Below the pieces are notes generated by a model. That model did no database searches. It had not been told where the DNA came from and worked only from the letters and a program-made list of their open reading frames with translations. 64,000 nucleotides of DNA from DASYXZ01 sp035946625 (lineage in GTDB: Bacteria > Acidobacteriota > Terriglobia > UBA7540): contig DASYZE010000030.1 of NCBI GenBank assembly GCA_035946625.1, forward strand, positions 1 through 64,000. The letters run 5' to 3'. Positions within the stretch are counted from its first letter, which is position 1. Every line of letters begins with the position of its first letter. Shown one piece after another: positions 8,036-16,308 of the stretch. The translations under genes were made by a program, and so were the position numbers.

Positions 8036-8677
8036 TCATGATTTTTCTTGCTCGCCTTGGTCGCGCGAGTCAAGAGTCCTCAGCGGCAGTTCACTAAGTG
8101 CCTTCACGGCAACTCGTATTTTGGCACTTATGGCGTCAATCAGCCGTTTTGAGTTACGGTCTGTCTGATCCCAATTCGGAGCGATTGAGCCGCCGATCTC
8201 GACGGGGACAGTCTCGGCGCGAGGCAGGTCCCCCACGACTTTGGTTACCCTTGCCATCAATTCGACGTTGAAGTCAGGAAGACTGCGATCAGCCACCAGC
8301 AATCCGCCGTTCTCAAATCCACGACTCAGGAATTGGTCGAAGGCGCATTTCCGTGACGTGATGATCAGAATTCCTGGCACAGTACCACCCACGGGCTTGA
8401 AATCTGAGGCTTTCAGCCATATCCGGTAGAAGATGTGGGGAATGATGTCCCTTGCCGCTTCCTCGTTTGCGAGGATAGGGCGGACCACGGAGTAGGCCAT
8501 TTCCGCGTGTCGACGGTACAGAATGGCCAGAGCCGTTTCGTCCCTGGACCTGATTCGCTGCATCAAACTTTCGTCGGTCACTTCATTTCCGCCGACATGC
8601 GCGTGATGCCATGATGCGAGTGCCCCGCTTTCGTACGTTTTCCCTGGACGCTGCTCGGGCGATGCCATCAGTCCCAT
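8036..8677 (-). CDS. ECF-like sigma factor lacking region 4
   Basis: A 213-residue protein. Residues about 34-92 form a sigma70 region 2 (DESLMQRIRSRDETALAILY, then DIIPHIFYRIWLKASDF), followed by the expected linker (IITSRKCAFDQFLSR). The chain then reaches KIRVAVKALSELP, the usual entry to region 4, and ends 15 residues later in a charged tail. The helix-turn-helix that would read a -35 element is missing. The other minus frames after this point show no region-4 remnant, so a simple frameshift is not evident. It could be a partial sigma, an anti-sigma-like decoy, or act with a partner. It leads an operon with the 17M-like gene behind a block promoter. Confidence 0.8.
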   Translation of the reverse strand: MGLMASPEQRPGKTYESGALASWHHAHVGGNEVTDESLMQRIRSRDETALAILYRRHAEMAYSVVRPILANEEAARDIIPHIFYRIWLKASDFKPVGGTVPGILIITSRKCAFDQFLSRGFENGGLLVADRSLPDFNVELMARVTKVVGDLPRAETVPVEIGGSIAPNWDQTDRNSKRLIDAISAKIRVAVKALSELPLRTLDSRDQGEQEKS

Positions 8678-8777
8678 TTGCTTTACCGCCTTTTCCGTTC
8701 GAGGCTCACGCTGCTGCTCGTCTCACCCCTTCGAACTGCGGATGATGGACACCTGCCCTCGATTACGGATCGATAAT

Positions 8778-8843
8778 ATTCTTGCTCGATGAGCGGGCGC
8801 GGGTCAGTTCAATCCTGCTCACCTGTTTGGTCAAAATTGAACA
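8778..8843 (-). promoter_or_regulatory. Four-block promoter of the sigma-factor operon
   Basis: Minus strand: TGTTCAATTTT, GACCAAACAGG, TGAGCAGGATT, GAACTGACCCG (8800-8843). The -10 is the least clear of the set. AAGAAT lies at the usual gap of 16 bp, and a better-looking TATTAT lies 5 bp further downstream. Confidence 0.65.
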
Positions 8844-8869
8844 CTTAGGGTTACCCCGTGCAGGGATTG

Positions 8870-9056
8870 GAGCAAGTAAACCAGGGTACATTTCAGGTAT
8901 TAGCCCAACAACGCCTTCCGCGTCCGGGAAAGCATGCCGCTGAGGAAGGGAACGCGGTGTTGGAGGCGGGGGCGGAGCCGGAAAACATAGAACGAACTTC
9001 TTAAGAATTTCCGACTCCGCCTTTGTCGGGTTGAAGGGAGTTGTTACGACAAGGGT
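8870..9056 (-). ncRNA. Possible small RNA or leader from the 9057-9121 promoter
   Basis: A block promoter points into this gene-free stretch. On the minus strand the transcript would contain a small hairpin (CCGAC and GTCGG arms around AAAGGCGGA, about 9013-9031) and C-rich single-stranded runs near 8955-8975. The only minus ATG frame encodes 31 residues without a ribosome binding site. It could be an sRNA, or simply a long leader running into the sigma-factor operon. Confidence 0.3.
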
Positions 9057-9121
9057 TTTTTACCTGAGGTTCTTTCGCGTGTCTGTTCAAAAGGGAACAG
9101 CACTGTGGTCAAAATTGTACA
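9057..9121 (-). promoter_or_regulatory. Four-block promoter with no obvious gene
   Basis: Minus strand: TGTACAATTTT, GACCACAGTGC, TGTTCCCTTTT, GAACAGACACG (9078-9121). A 15-bp gap is followed by TAAAAA (9057-9062). It lies just 3' of the sortase gene and 380 bp before the sigma-factor start, so its direct target is unclear. Confidence 0.6.
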
Positions 9122-9167
9122 TTCCAGGTTATGAGGCGAAGAAAATGTGTTGTGGCGTGAGGAAGAA

Positions 9168-9914
9168 TTATTGAGGATCTGAAGTGACGGCCAATTTCGC
9201 AGGAGGCTCAGAAAGGGGCGATGAATCCTGTTTTTCTGGGATTCTGAGTGCCCGCACGATAAACCTTTGGGGCGCCGGACCCACAAAATAGAAGGGGTAA
9301 CATGTCACCAGGGTCAGGACGGCATCACCCGAATTGTCGAGCACTGACATGTCATCCGGTTCCACCAACTCTGTAGAATCGACGCGATAGTGATAAACGC
9401 CTTTCAACGTCGTTAGCGTTATCATATCATCCTTATGAATGTTCCGCAGCGACCGAAAAAAGGTATCTCGATGGCCCGCAATCGCCACGTTGCCTGGCAT
9501 GCCGGGCAGCGCCGTTCCCGAGATGTGCCCCACCGCGCGCCGCAAAGTTCTTCCGCTGGTCCCTTCCATGATCATCACCGAAAGTCCGATGCTGCTAATC
9601 TCGATTCGCCCCAAAGTGGAACTTTCGCGACCAGCCGCAACCCGACTTTCAGTCCCGACATTTCCAATGCCTGCGGGAACTGTGGCGGGAATCAACGGGT
9701 GAGAGCCTTCGCGGCTGCCCTTAGAAGGAGTCACCCTGCTTAAGGCTTGTTGGAATCTCCAGGCTTCATATGCCTGGTAAGCTTTCGCATCAAGCAATAC
9801 GTACCCGTAGTAGCCCAGCGCAATGATCCCAATGATTAAAAAGGGATATCGGCACCCGCGGAGCACTGTTCGCGTTCGCTTCGAGCGCAACATCGTCCAT
9901 TTCCTGAATTTCAT
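9168..9914 (-). CDS. Class D-type sortase
   Basis: A 248-residue protein with an N-terminal membrane anchor (about 24-41), a linker and a sortase domain (about 100-225). The catalytic residues are visible: His148 in GNVAIAGHRDTFFRSL, Cys205 in TLVTCYPF and Arg217 in PAPQRF. The TLVTCYPF form and N-terminal anchor fit class D sortases. It would cleave a C-terminal sorting signal at Thr and attach the protein to a nucleophile outside the inner membrane. Its ATG overlaps the stop of the VWA gene by 4 bp. A protein with an LPATA sorting signal is encoded 1.4 kb upstream in the same gene string, a likely substrate. Confidence 0.9.
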   Translation of the reverse strand: MKFRKWTMLRSKRTRTVLRGCRYPFLIIGIIALGYYGYVLLDAKAYQAYEAWRFQQALSRVTPSKGSREGSHPLIPATVPAGIGNVGTESRVAAGRESSTLGRIEISSIGLSVMIMEGTSGRTLRRAVGHISGTALPGMPGNVAIAGHRDTFFRSLRNIHKDDMITLTTLKGVYHYRVDSTELVEPDDMSVLDNSGDAVLTLVTCYPFYFVGPAPQRFIVRALRIPEKQDSSPLSEPPAKLAVTSDPQ

Positions 9915-10900
9915 GGGTGGCTTCCCGCATTGGCCTGAGATTTAACAGGCGCATAGTAACCGGCCCGCGTTCGGACCAACAAGCGTCCATGACCCGGCGC
10001 CCCGACCTTTACTTGAATGACGCGATAGGCCCCGTCCTGCTTTCTATTCGCGGGTGTATAGGCGATGGTGTACTGGTTGCGAATATCGCGGGCAACGCGC
10101 TCGCAAATGGGGATTATTTCCCTTATCGATTCCGGCATGAATGCCTCGCCGCCAGTGGCCCTGGCAAGCTCCTTCAGGACCCCAGGGTTCCTGTCTGGGT
10201 CATCCGGGTCGTAGAGACCAAGCGCATAAATAATTGCTTCGGACTGGACAGCCGTGGCCATGACCTCCTTCAGTCGGTGTTTGCTGGCATTGTCGGCTCC
10301 ATCGCTAACCACGATCAGGACTTTCTTATCGCGATTCCCCTTCTTCAAGTGCTCGAGCGCTGCCGCCACAGCATCGTAAAGCGCGGTCTCTCCGTCTGCG
10401 ACCATTCCAGACAGGGCAATCTGTAACTGACCCACCTGATCCGTGAACAAGGTGTTCGCAGGTAGGCCAAACCGAACGTGCTCGTTGAAACTGATTACGA
10501 ACATCTGATCCTGCGGGTTGCTGGAGTGGGCAAACGCCAGGGCAGCAGTAATAACTTCTTGACGCTTCGGAGCCATGCTCCCACTGTTGTCGATAACCAA
10601 TCCCACCGTGACCGGAATATCTTCGTGGCTAAAATTCTTGATTTCCTGTTGAGCGCCGTCCTCGTAGACCTGGAAGTCGCTTTGGCTGAGTCCGGAAACA
10701 AGGACGCCTTTGTGGTTCTCCACGGTCGCGTGCAAAACAACCATGTTCACATCGACTTTGATGGTGTAGGGATCAGCTTTGGGGTCCTGGACGCCAGGGA
10801 GTTTCTGCGGCCAAGCAATGCCGAGTAGCACAATCAAGAAGCATAATATGGCCAAAATTCGGCATGTAGCTCGGTAGCGGCCGCCTGTACCTATTCTCAT
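9911..10900 (-). CDS. VWFA-related (VWA) domain protein
   Basis: The ATG at 10900 gives MRIGTGGRYRATCRILAIL and an N-terminal signal or anchor helix (about 15-33). A TTG at 10948 would add 16 residues, and neither start has a strong ribosome binding site. After a beta domain (about 50-100, FQVYEDG and IKNFSHED) comes a VWA domain with MIDAS motif DNSGS (about 118-122) and later VVSDGADNAS. The layout is that of the VWFA-related domain proteins common in Acidobacteriota. It probably binds a divalent cation and a protein partner at the cell surface. It overlaps the sortase gene by 4 bp (ATGA), implying translational coupling, but it has no sorting signal itself. Confidence 0.85.
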   Translation of the reverse strand: MRIGTGGRYRATCRILAILCFLIVLLGIAWPQKLPGVQDPKADPYTIKVDVNMVVLHATVENHKGVLVSGLSQSDFQVYEDGAQQEIKNFSHEDIPVTVGLVIDNSGSMAPKRQEVITAALAFAHSSNPQDQMFVISFNEHVRFGLPANTLFTDQVGQLQIALSGMVADGETALYDAVAAALEHLKKGNRDKKVLIVVSDGADNASKHRLKEVMATAVQSEAIIYALGLYDPDDPDRNPGVLKELARATGGEAFMPESIREIIPICERVARDIRNQYTIAYTPANRKQDGAYRVIQVKVGAPGHGRLLVRTRAGYYAPVKSQANAGSHP

Positions 10901-10954
10901 GTGCAAAAACCCACTGGACGCACCCACAGTCTCCACGAGATATGCCAACCGTGG

Positions 10955-11149
10955 CTAGGGGTCGCGTGTCCTCGCCGCCAACCCAATGCCCGGCAGCCAG
11001 GAGGCACCCTTCATGAGTTGACGCACTTTACGCCCCATGATAGCGCGTCCCGCGTTGAGCAACATGAAGATCGCGCAGGCCAATGCCGCCAACATTGCAA
11101 CGATGATTGCCACGAGCACACAAGCGGCGCATTCAAAGAAGATAAACAT
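10955..11149 (-). CDS. Small membrane protein in the sortase gene string
   Basis: A 64-residue frame with one long hydrophobic helix (about 2-32, ECAACVLVAIIVAMLAALAC) followed by a basic tail (GRKVRQLMKGASW). The ribosome binding site is weak; an ATG is preceded by GTGAAA and GGGTGTG. It lies between the sortase-substrate gene and the VWA gene in the same direction, and hydrophobicity with basic flank supports a real product. I do not recognise a family. A longer upstream frame lacks any start signal. Confidence 0.5.
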   Translation of the reverse strand: MFIFFECAACVLVAIIVAMLAALACAIFMLLNAGRAIMGRKVRQLMKGASWLPGIGLAARTRDP

Positions 11150-11285
11150 TTTCACACCCAGCCGGAGACGTTGATCGACCTGAAAATAACTCTGTGTTAA
11201 TCCAACCGCATGAGGATGGGAGATGATACTCGCGTACCATCCCCCTTTTACCTTGCGGAGTCCAACGGGGATCGTCTTTATTAAA

Positions 11286-11981
11286 CTAAGCAGCTCGCTT
11301 CGGCATGAGAGAGAGCCCCACACCCGCGCCCAGAAACAGCAGCCCAATCAAACCAACGAGTGGTAATGAGCTGGCCGTTGCGGGCAGAGCCTCGGCTGTG
11401 GGCTTAGCGTCTTCTTGCACCGGAGGAGGTTCAACAACTTCGGCTACCGGGACTGCTTCTCCCGTTGGTTTAACCGCTTCGACCTCCACGGTTTTCAAAG
11501 CTTCCACGGTCGGTTCTGTTTCCAATGGCATGGCAAGAACCGGGGTTTCGACTTCCTTCGCCAACACTATTGCCCTCGACTTGGGGTAAACAAATTCCTC
11601 GCCCCATTGATGCCCGGGATAAAACCATGCCCTGATCGCTTCCGGTTGTCCCTCCGCCCTCTCCCTAAACGTCATGACGGTTTTGTCGGTTGCCTTCAAA
11701 CGGTAATTGGGAATTGCCAGGATGGTGGTGAACACATGGTCTTCTGCTTCGTTGAAAATCTGGACAATGTGGCGGTCCGATGGCGAATCCAGAACTTTGA
11801 ATATATAGGTGCCTGCAGGCAATACTTGAGCTCCCACGCCCGGAACTTCAACCGGCGCGCTGAAGGTTACCTTGGTCTTTCTGTTCCACTCATCTGCCTT
11901 CGCTCCAGATGGAACTGCCAGGGCAATGAGGGATAGGACAAAAATCATTCCCAGTATTTTCACTCGATTCATTCTGTTCAT
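11286..11981 (-). CDS. Exported protein with LPATA C-terminal sorting signal
   Basis: The ATG at 11981 (MNRMNRVKILGMIF) follows TGAGGTAA; the upstream extension has no such signal. The 231-residue protein has a signal peptide (about 1-29, ending GAKA). A beta domain (about 35-140) of the kind found in many small acidobacterial exported proteins follows (VLPAGTYIFKVLDS, VMTFRERAEGQPEAIRAWFYPG). A Pro/Glu/Val-rich stalk spans about 143-195. The C-terminus has LPATA (199-203), a hydrophobic helix (about 206-225) and the charged tail PKRAA. This is a cell-wall-type sorting signal, and LPxTA forms are used by some class D sortases. The sortase gene lies downstream in the same string. A block promoter (12215-12279) drives the group. 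Confidence 0.85.
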   Translation of the reverse strand: MNRMNRVKILGMIFVLSLIALAVPSGAKADEWNRKTKVTFSAPVEVPGVGAQVLPAGTYIFKVLDSPSDRHIVQIFNEAEDHVFTTILAIPNYRLKATDKTVMTFRERAEGQPEAIRAWFYPGHQWGEEFVYPKSRAIVLAKEVETPVLAMPLETEPTVEALKTVEVEAVKPTGEAVPVAEVVEPPPVQEDAKPTAEALPATASSLPLVGLIGLLFLGAGVGLSLMPKRAA

Positions 11982-12214
11982 TGGTATTACCTCAGTCCTG
12001 CTTTGGAGCGATCGATTCTGCCCCGTTAAAACAAAAATCGGTGCTTGCGATTTGTTCAATTGATAAAACACGAGCAAATATCTCCGGCCTCGTGTGCCCC
12101 GTTATCCCGCTGCAACAGCTGTAATGCATTCAAGGGTCCTAGCCTTCCCCATACTGCTCTTTCCCTTGGGACGTCTTGCCAACCAAGCCCTGGTTGGGGA
12201 CTCGATGCACAACC

Positions 12215-12279
12215 TTTATACGTCTGCGTAGATTTTGCGTCTGTTCATTGCGGCTCGCGTGTTAGGTCAATATTGCTCA
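12215..12279 (-). promoter_or_regulatory. Four-block promoter of the sortase gene string
   Basis: Minus strand: TGAGCAATATT, GACCTAACACG, CGAGCCGCAAT, GAACAGACGCA (12236-12279). A 15-bp gap is followed by TATAAA (12215-12220). The predicted leader before the ATG at 11981 is long, about 225 nt. Confidence 0.8.
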
Positions 12280-12400
12280 GCCCGGCTATATCAGCAGGTA
12301 AATAGCGTGGAGTCCTGGTCGGGAATTGGCGGCGGATTCAGAATCTCTCTTCGATGGATTCGATGATTACCGCGCTGAGCGAAATCCGGCTGGCGCAGGA

Positions 12401-13855
12401 CTATTCCATTGCGGCCAAGACTTCGCTGAGTGGCAGCGTGGCGAACGTTGTGGCGTAGTCGGACATCCCGTAGGGAATAATCAAATGTCCGCCATGGATC
12501 AGACTGCCGCAGGAGTAAACCACGTTGGGGACATAGCCCTCGCGCTCGTCCTTGTTGGGCATAATGAGTGGCTCACGCAGACGACCGATGACTTTGGTCG
12601 GGTCGTCACGATCGAGCAGGAAAGCGCCGATGCAATATTTCCGCATGGGCCCCACGCCATGACTGATCACCAGCCAGCCGGCGTCGGTCTCGATGGGCGA
12701 GCCGCAATTGCCCATCTGGATGAATTCCCACGGGAATAACGGCTCCAGGACAAGCTGCATGGTGTGCCAGAAATGCAGATGGTCGGAGAGCATCACGTAG
12801 ATGTTTTCGGCGTCCTGCCGGCCCAGCATTGCGTAGAGCCCGTTGATCTTGCGCGGGAAAAGCGCCATGCCTTTGTTTTCGACAGCCGGGCCATTGAGCG
12901 TGATGAACTTGAAATGAAGAAAATCTGAAGTTTCGATGAACTGCGGCAGGATCATCCTGCCGTCGTAAGCAGTATAAGTGGCGTAATACGTCTTGGTGCC
13001 ATCCTCATTCTTAAAAAGAACAAAACGGGCATCCTCGATCCCGTTGCTCTGCGGGGGCGTGGCGGGAAACAGTACGCGTTCGGACAAACGCGTGTCATCC
13101 GCAAATTGCACTTCATAATTTGACCGGGCCAGCATCAGGGTTTCCCTGGCCGCCCTTTTAGTTATCTCGTCAGGTGAGCGTACTTGTTTCAAAGCAGCGT
13201 CGACGCTAGTGCGCAGTTGTTTCAATGTGAATGTGTCCCCCAAACTGTTGAGGACCTGCCGGTTGAAATCGCCTGCTAGGCGGAGTTCCTGGAGCTTCCG
13301 CTCGAACAGGCGTTTCTCGAAGGTCGCGTTGGGCACTTGCATGGGCTCGATGCTGTAACGGGCAGGCGCGTCAATCTTGATGTCGTTGTTGGCATCCAGT
13401 ATCCCGGCGCGAAAAGTGATGGATGAAATATGGCCCTCGGCCGTGGCCCGTAGACTCAAAATGAAGCGCAGTGACCCGGGTGGAACGTCTGATTGATTTG
13501 GGTGTGACACGATGGAGGGATTGAACAGAGCCGCGGCTTCGAGTGAAAACTCGTGAGTGAAATATCCTCCGAGCAACAATTCCCGTTCTTCGGAGAGTCT
13601 TTGGCCCGCAAGCAAATAGGGCCGGACCTCGTCAAACTGTCGTTTGAAAAACTCGCGGACTTTGGGGTGGCGATCTTCGAATTCGGCCAGAACTTGCTCC
13701 AGCAGCGCATGCACTTCACTTTCCTGGAGCGCCATGACGCGCGCGCAGATCTTGACAGCGCGTTGCGTGCCCATGGGACGAAATGGCCGGGCCAGTACTC
13801 GCGTGCGGTCCGGATGCAGCGTGACATCGATGCGTTTCACGTTGATGGTTTTCAT
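12401..13855 (-). CDS. GH130-family glycoside phosphorylase or hydrolase
   Basis: A 484-residue protein with the five-bladed beta-propeller pattern of GH130. It shows IEDARFVLFKNEDGTKTYYATYTAYDG, FPRKINGLYAMLGRQD, MGNCGSPIETDAGWLVISHGVG and YVPNVVYSCGSLIHGG. GH130 enzymes act mostly on beta-mannosides: phosphorolysis of beta-1,4- or beta-1,2-linked manno-oligosaccharides, with some hydrolases. Substrate cannot be assigned from sequence alone. The N-terminal extension (about 1-95) before the propeller is typical of the larger subgroup. It lies 13 bp after the glycosyltransferase gene at 13869-16190, so the two form an operon. That suggests linked synthesis and turnover of one glycan. Confidence 0.85.
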   Translation of the reverse strand: MKTINVKRIDVTLHPDRTRVLARPFRPMGTQRAVKICARVMALQESEVHALLEQVLAEFEDRHPKVREFFKRQFDEVRPYLLAGQRLSEERELLLGGYFTHEFSLEAAALFNPSIVSHPNQSDVPPGSLRFILSLRATAEGHISSITFRAGILDANNDIKIDAPARYSIEPMQVPNATFEKRLFERKLQELRLAGDFNRQVLNSLGDTFTLKQLRTSVDAALKQVRSPDEITKRAARETLMLARSNYEVQFADDTRLSERVLFPATPPQSNGIEDARFVLFKNEDGTKTYYATYTAYDGRMILPQFIETSDFLHFKFITLNGPAVENKGMALFPRKINGLYAMLGRQDAENIYVMLSDHLHFWHTMQLVLEPLFPWEFIQMGNCGSPIETDAGWLVISHGVGPMRKYCIGAFLLDRDDPTKVIGRLREPLIMPNKDEREGYVPNVVYSCGSLIHGGHLIIPYGMSDYATTFATLPLSEVLAAME

Positions 13856-13868
13856 GGGATGGCCGTGG

Positions 13869-16190
13869 TCACAAAGCCGGTTCGTTAAACACCGTGACGG
13901 TATTCTGCATGAGCTTCATTTCCGCCAGCGAGAGCAGGAAGGCCAGCGTCGATTCCGCGCCCTGGTTCTCGTTGACCCGGTCCACATGCAAGGCATCACG
14001 ACAGCCGCCGTTCTTGGAAGAGTAGACTTCCAGCCCCAGATCATTCCAGCCGAGGAACCAGTCGAAGGCGCGATGGGCCTGTTTGTACCACCAAGAGTCC
14101 GACGTGGCCCGGTATGCTTCCAGGCAGGCCGACACCATGGCTTGGGCCTCAATTGGTTGCTGATCGAAATTCGCGCGCGTGCCGCCGCGCCGGTAAAATC
14201 CGTTGCTGCCCACAGGCCGGAAATGGCCATCTTCAGCGGTTTGCACTTCCTCCAGCCAACGCAACGTCTGCAAGCCTCGGTCAAACACTCTTGGCTGTCC
14301 GCTGGCACGTCCGCTGAGAATCAGGGCGTGCGCGAGCTTGGCATTGTCGTAACTCAACTCATCTTCAAACCAAGGCCAGTCCGGGTGGGAAGCCCTGTCA
14401 AAAATATCCATCAATCTTGCGATGAGCGCCTCGCGGGTTTGGTTCACCACGCGGTCACCGCTAAACCGCCGCAGATATTCGTGAATGCCGATAAGGGTAA
14501 ACGCCCACGCCCGTGGCGAGGTGAACTCCGTCGCAACGGGCAGCACCAACGCAAAGAGTTGTCCCGCCATGATCTGGAAACTCCGGTGCGGCGAACGCCC
14601 CACGCCCAGGCCCAGTGCCCAGAGCGCCCGGGCGTGACAATCCTCGGACCCCTGATCATCAAGCCAGCGCCGGTCGAAACTCATATGGTTGTGGAAGCGT
14701 TTCGTCTTGGGATCGAATGCGTGATTCAGGAAGGCTGCGTAAGTTGTGCCCAGCGTCCGTACGCGCTCCGGGTGCTCCTCCAGCTCGTCGAGCAACACCG
14801 ATAGAATGAATGCCCGGGCGTTGTCGTCCGTGCAGTAGCCTTCGGAAAAATTCGGCACGGAGAAGATGGCATGCTGGAAGATGCCGGTGGAGTCGGTCAT
14901 GCGTGAAAGGTGGTCCAGCTTCAATTCCGGCAATTCCCGTGGCTGCTGGTCGAGCGTCTTGGTGGCAAAGATTTTCCGTGACAACACAGCCCCTTGGAGC
15001 CGTGCCGATTCGAATGAGCGCATATAGAGCCGCGCCGTGTTGCTCCACACCATTTCGCGCCCCATGATGTAAGCAGTCTTACGCATGGCATGCCGGCGGG
15101 CCGGGTCTTTGAGTAAGCCGACCACCTCGCGTGCGATCGCTTGATCGTCGCCGAACGGCACCAGCACCCCGCGTCCTTCCGCCAGCAATTCGGCCGCATG
15201 CCAATAGGGCGTCGAGACCACCGCTTTCCCGGCGCCAAACGCGTAAGCGAGTGTCCCCGACGTGATCTGAGCTTCGTTAAGATAGGGGGTAATGTAAAGG
15301 TCCGCCGCGCCGATGAACTCCTTCAGTTCTTCGAGTTCCACGAAGCGGTTGTAGAAGATGACGCTCCGCTCGATCTTGTTCTTCTTGGCGAGGATTTCGA
15401 GGCTGAGACGGCAGGCTTCGCCTCGCTCACGTAACTCATTGGGGTGGGTAGCACCCAAAACGATATAAACAACGTCAGGAAACTCTGCCAGGATGTGCGG
15501 CAAGGCGTGGAGCACATGCTCGATGCCCTTGTTCGGCGAAAGCAGCCCGAACGTGAGCAGCACGACCCGGCCCTCCACATTAAACTGGTCTTTGTAATAA
15601 TTCGGATCGACAAACGGCATGTCAGGAATCCCATGCGGGATGAGATCAATCTTGGCGGACGGCGCATGGTAAATCTCCTGCAACATCTCCTGTCCTCGCT
15701 GGGTCATGACCACCAGGCGGGTCGAGCACGCGATCAATTCCTGCATCACGCGACGCTGGTCTGTGTTAGGCTCGCGTAGAACGGTGTGGAGCGTGGTCAC
15801 GACGGGCATTTTCAGTTCGCGTACCAGCGCCAGCACGTGGCTGCCGGCCGGCCCGCCGAAAATCCCGTACTCGTGCTGCAGGCACACGATATCCACGTTG
15901 CTGATGTTAATGAAGTCTGCCGCGCGCTGGTAGGATGTCAGGTCCTGCTCCTCCACCTCGAAGCGAACCACGTCGGGATAATTGTATCCGCTTTCGATGT
16001 CATTCACCGGCACCGCGAAGCACTGGCACTGGGGGTGCTCTGCTGCCACAGCTGAAAGCAGATCGGTTGTGAACGTGGCGATGCCGCACTTGCGCGGCAA
16101 GTAGTCGCCGAGAAACCCGACTCTTCGAATTTTTGATTCTTTTTCCACAGAACTATTCAGGTGGAGCTCGTGATCCTGTTCGACTCGCAT
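13869..16190 (-). CDS. GT4 glycosyltransferase fused to a helical glycosidase-like domain
   Basis: A 773-residue two-domain protein. Residues about 20-400 are a GT-B glycosyltransferase of family 4: Gly-rich start FLGDYLPRKCGIATFT, acceptor-site CLQHEYGIFGG, LIPHGIP, TFGLLSPNKGIEHVL, and the donor-site region DLYITPYLNEAQITSGTLAYAFGAGKAVVSTPYWHA. Residues about 430-770 are helical with repeated Trp/Asp motifs (CHARALWALGLG, SYDNAKLAHALILSG) resembling an (alpha/alpha)6 toroid. It probably transfers a sugar from a nucleotide donor, possibly mannose given the GH130 partner. The second domain may bind or trim the acceptor; I do not assign it activity. It overlaps no neighbour and leads the two-gene operon. 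Confidence 0.85.
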   Translation of the reverse strand: MRVEQDHELHLNSSVEKESKIRRVGFLGDYLPRKCGIATFTTDLLSAVAAEHPQCQCFAVPVNDIESGYNYPDVVRFEVEEQDLTSYQRAADFINISNVDIVCLQHEYGIFGGPAGSHVLALVRELKMPVVTTLHTVLREPNTDQRRVMQELIACSTRLVVMTQRGQEMLQEIYHAPSAKIDLIPHGIPDMPFVDPNYYKDQFNVEGRVVLLTFGLLSPNKGIEHVLHALPHILAEFPDVVYIVLGATHPNELRERGEACRLSLEILAKKNKIERSVIFYNRFVELEELKEFIGAADLYITPYLNEAQITSGTLAYAFGAGKAVVSTPYWHAAELLAEGRGVLVPFGDDQAIAREVVGLLKDPARRHAMRKTAYIMGREMVWSNTARLYMRSFESARLQGAVLSRKIFATKTLDQQPRELPELKLDHLSRMTDSTGIFQHAIFSVPNFSEGYCTDDNARAFILSVLLDELEEHPERVRTLGTTYAAFLNHAFDPKTKRFHNHMSFDRRWLDDQGSEDCHARALWALGLGVGRSPHRSFQIMAGQLFALVLPVATEFTSPRAWAFTLIGIHEYLRRFSGDRVVNQTREALIARLMDIFDRASHPDWPWFEDELSYDNAKLAHALILSGRASGQPRVFDRGLQTLRWLEEVQTAEDGHFRPVGSNGFYRRGGTRANFDQQPIEAQAMVSACLEAYRATSDSWWYKQAHRAFDWFLGWNDLGLEVYSSKNGGCRDALHVDRVNENQGAESTLAFLLSLAEMKLMQNTVTVFNEPAL

Positions 16191-16308
16191 GCCGTCACTC
16201 TAATTGTAAATGATTGTGCAAGCAGAGGTATGCATAAAGACCTGACTACCACTTGCAGGCAATTGGTTCTTGGATTCCTTCTCACGGCGTCCAAGTGCTT
16301 CCATATCG

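Noticed and set aside
13644..14804. Long plus frame opposite the GH130/GT4 genes
   Set aside because: Spans the boundary of two real minus genes and has no recognisable protein features.
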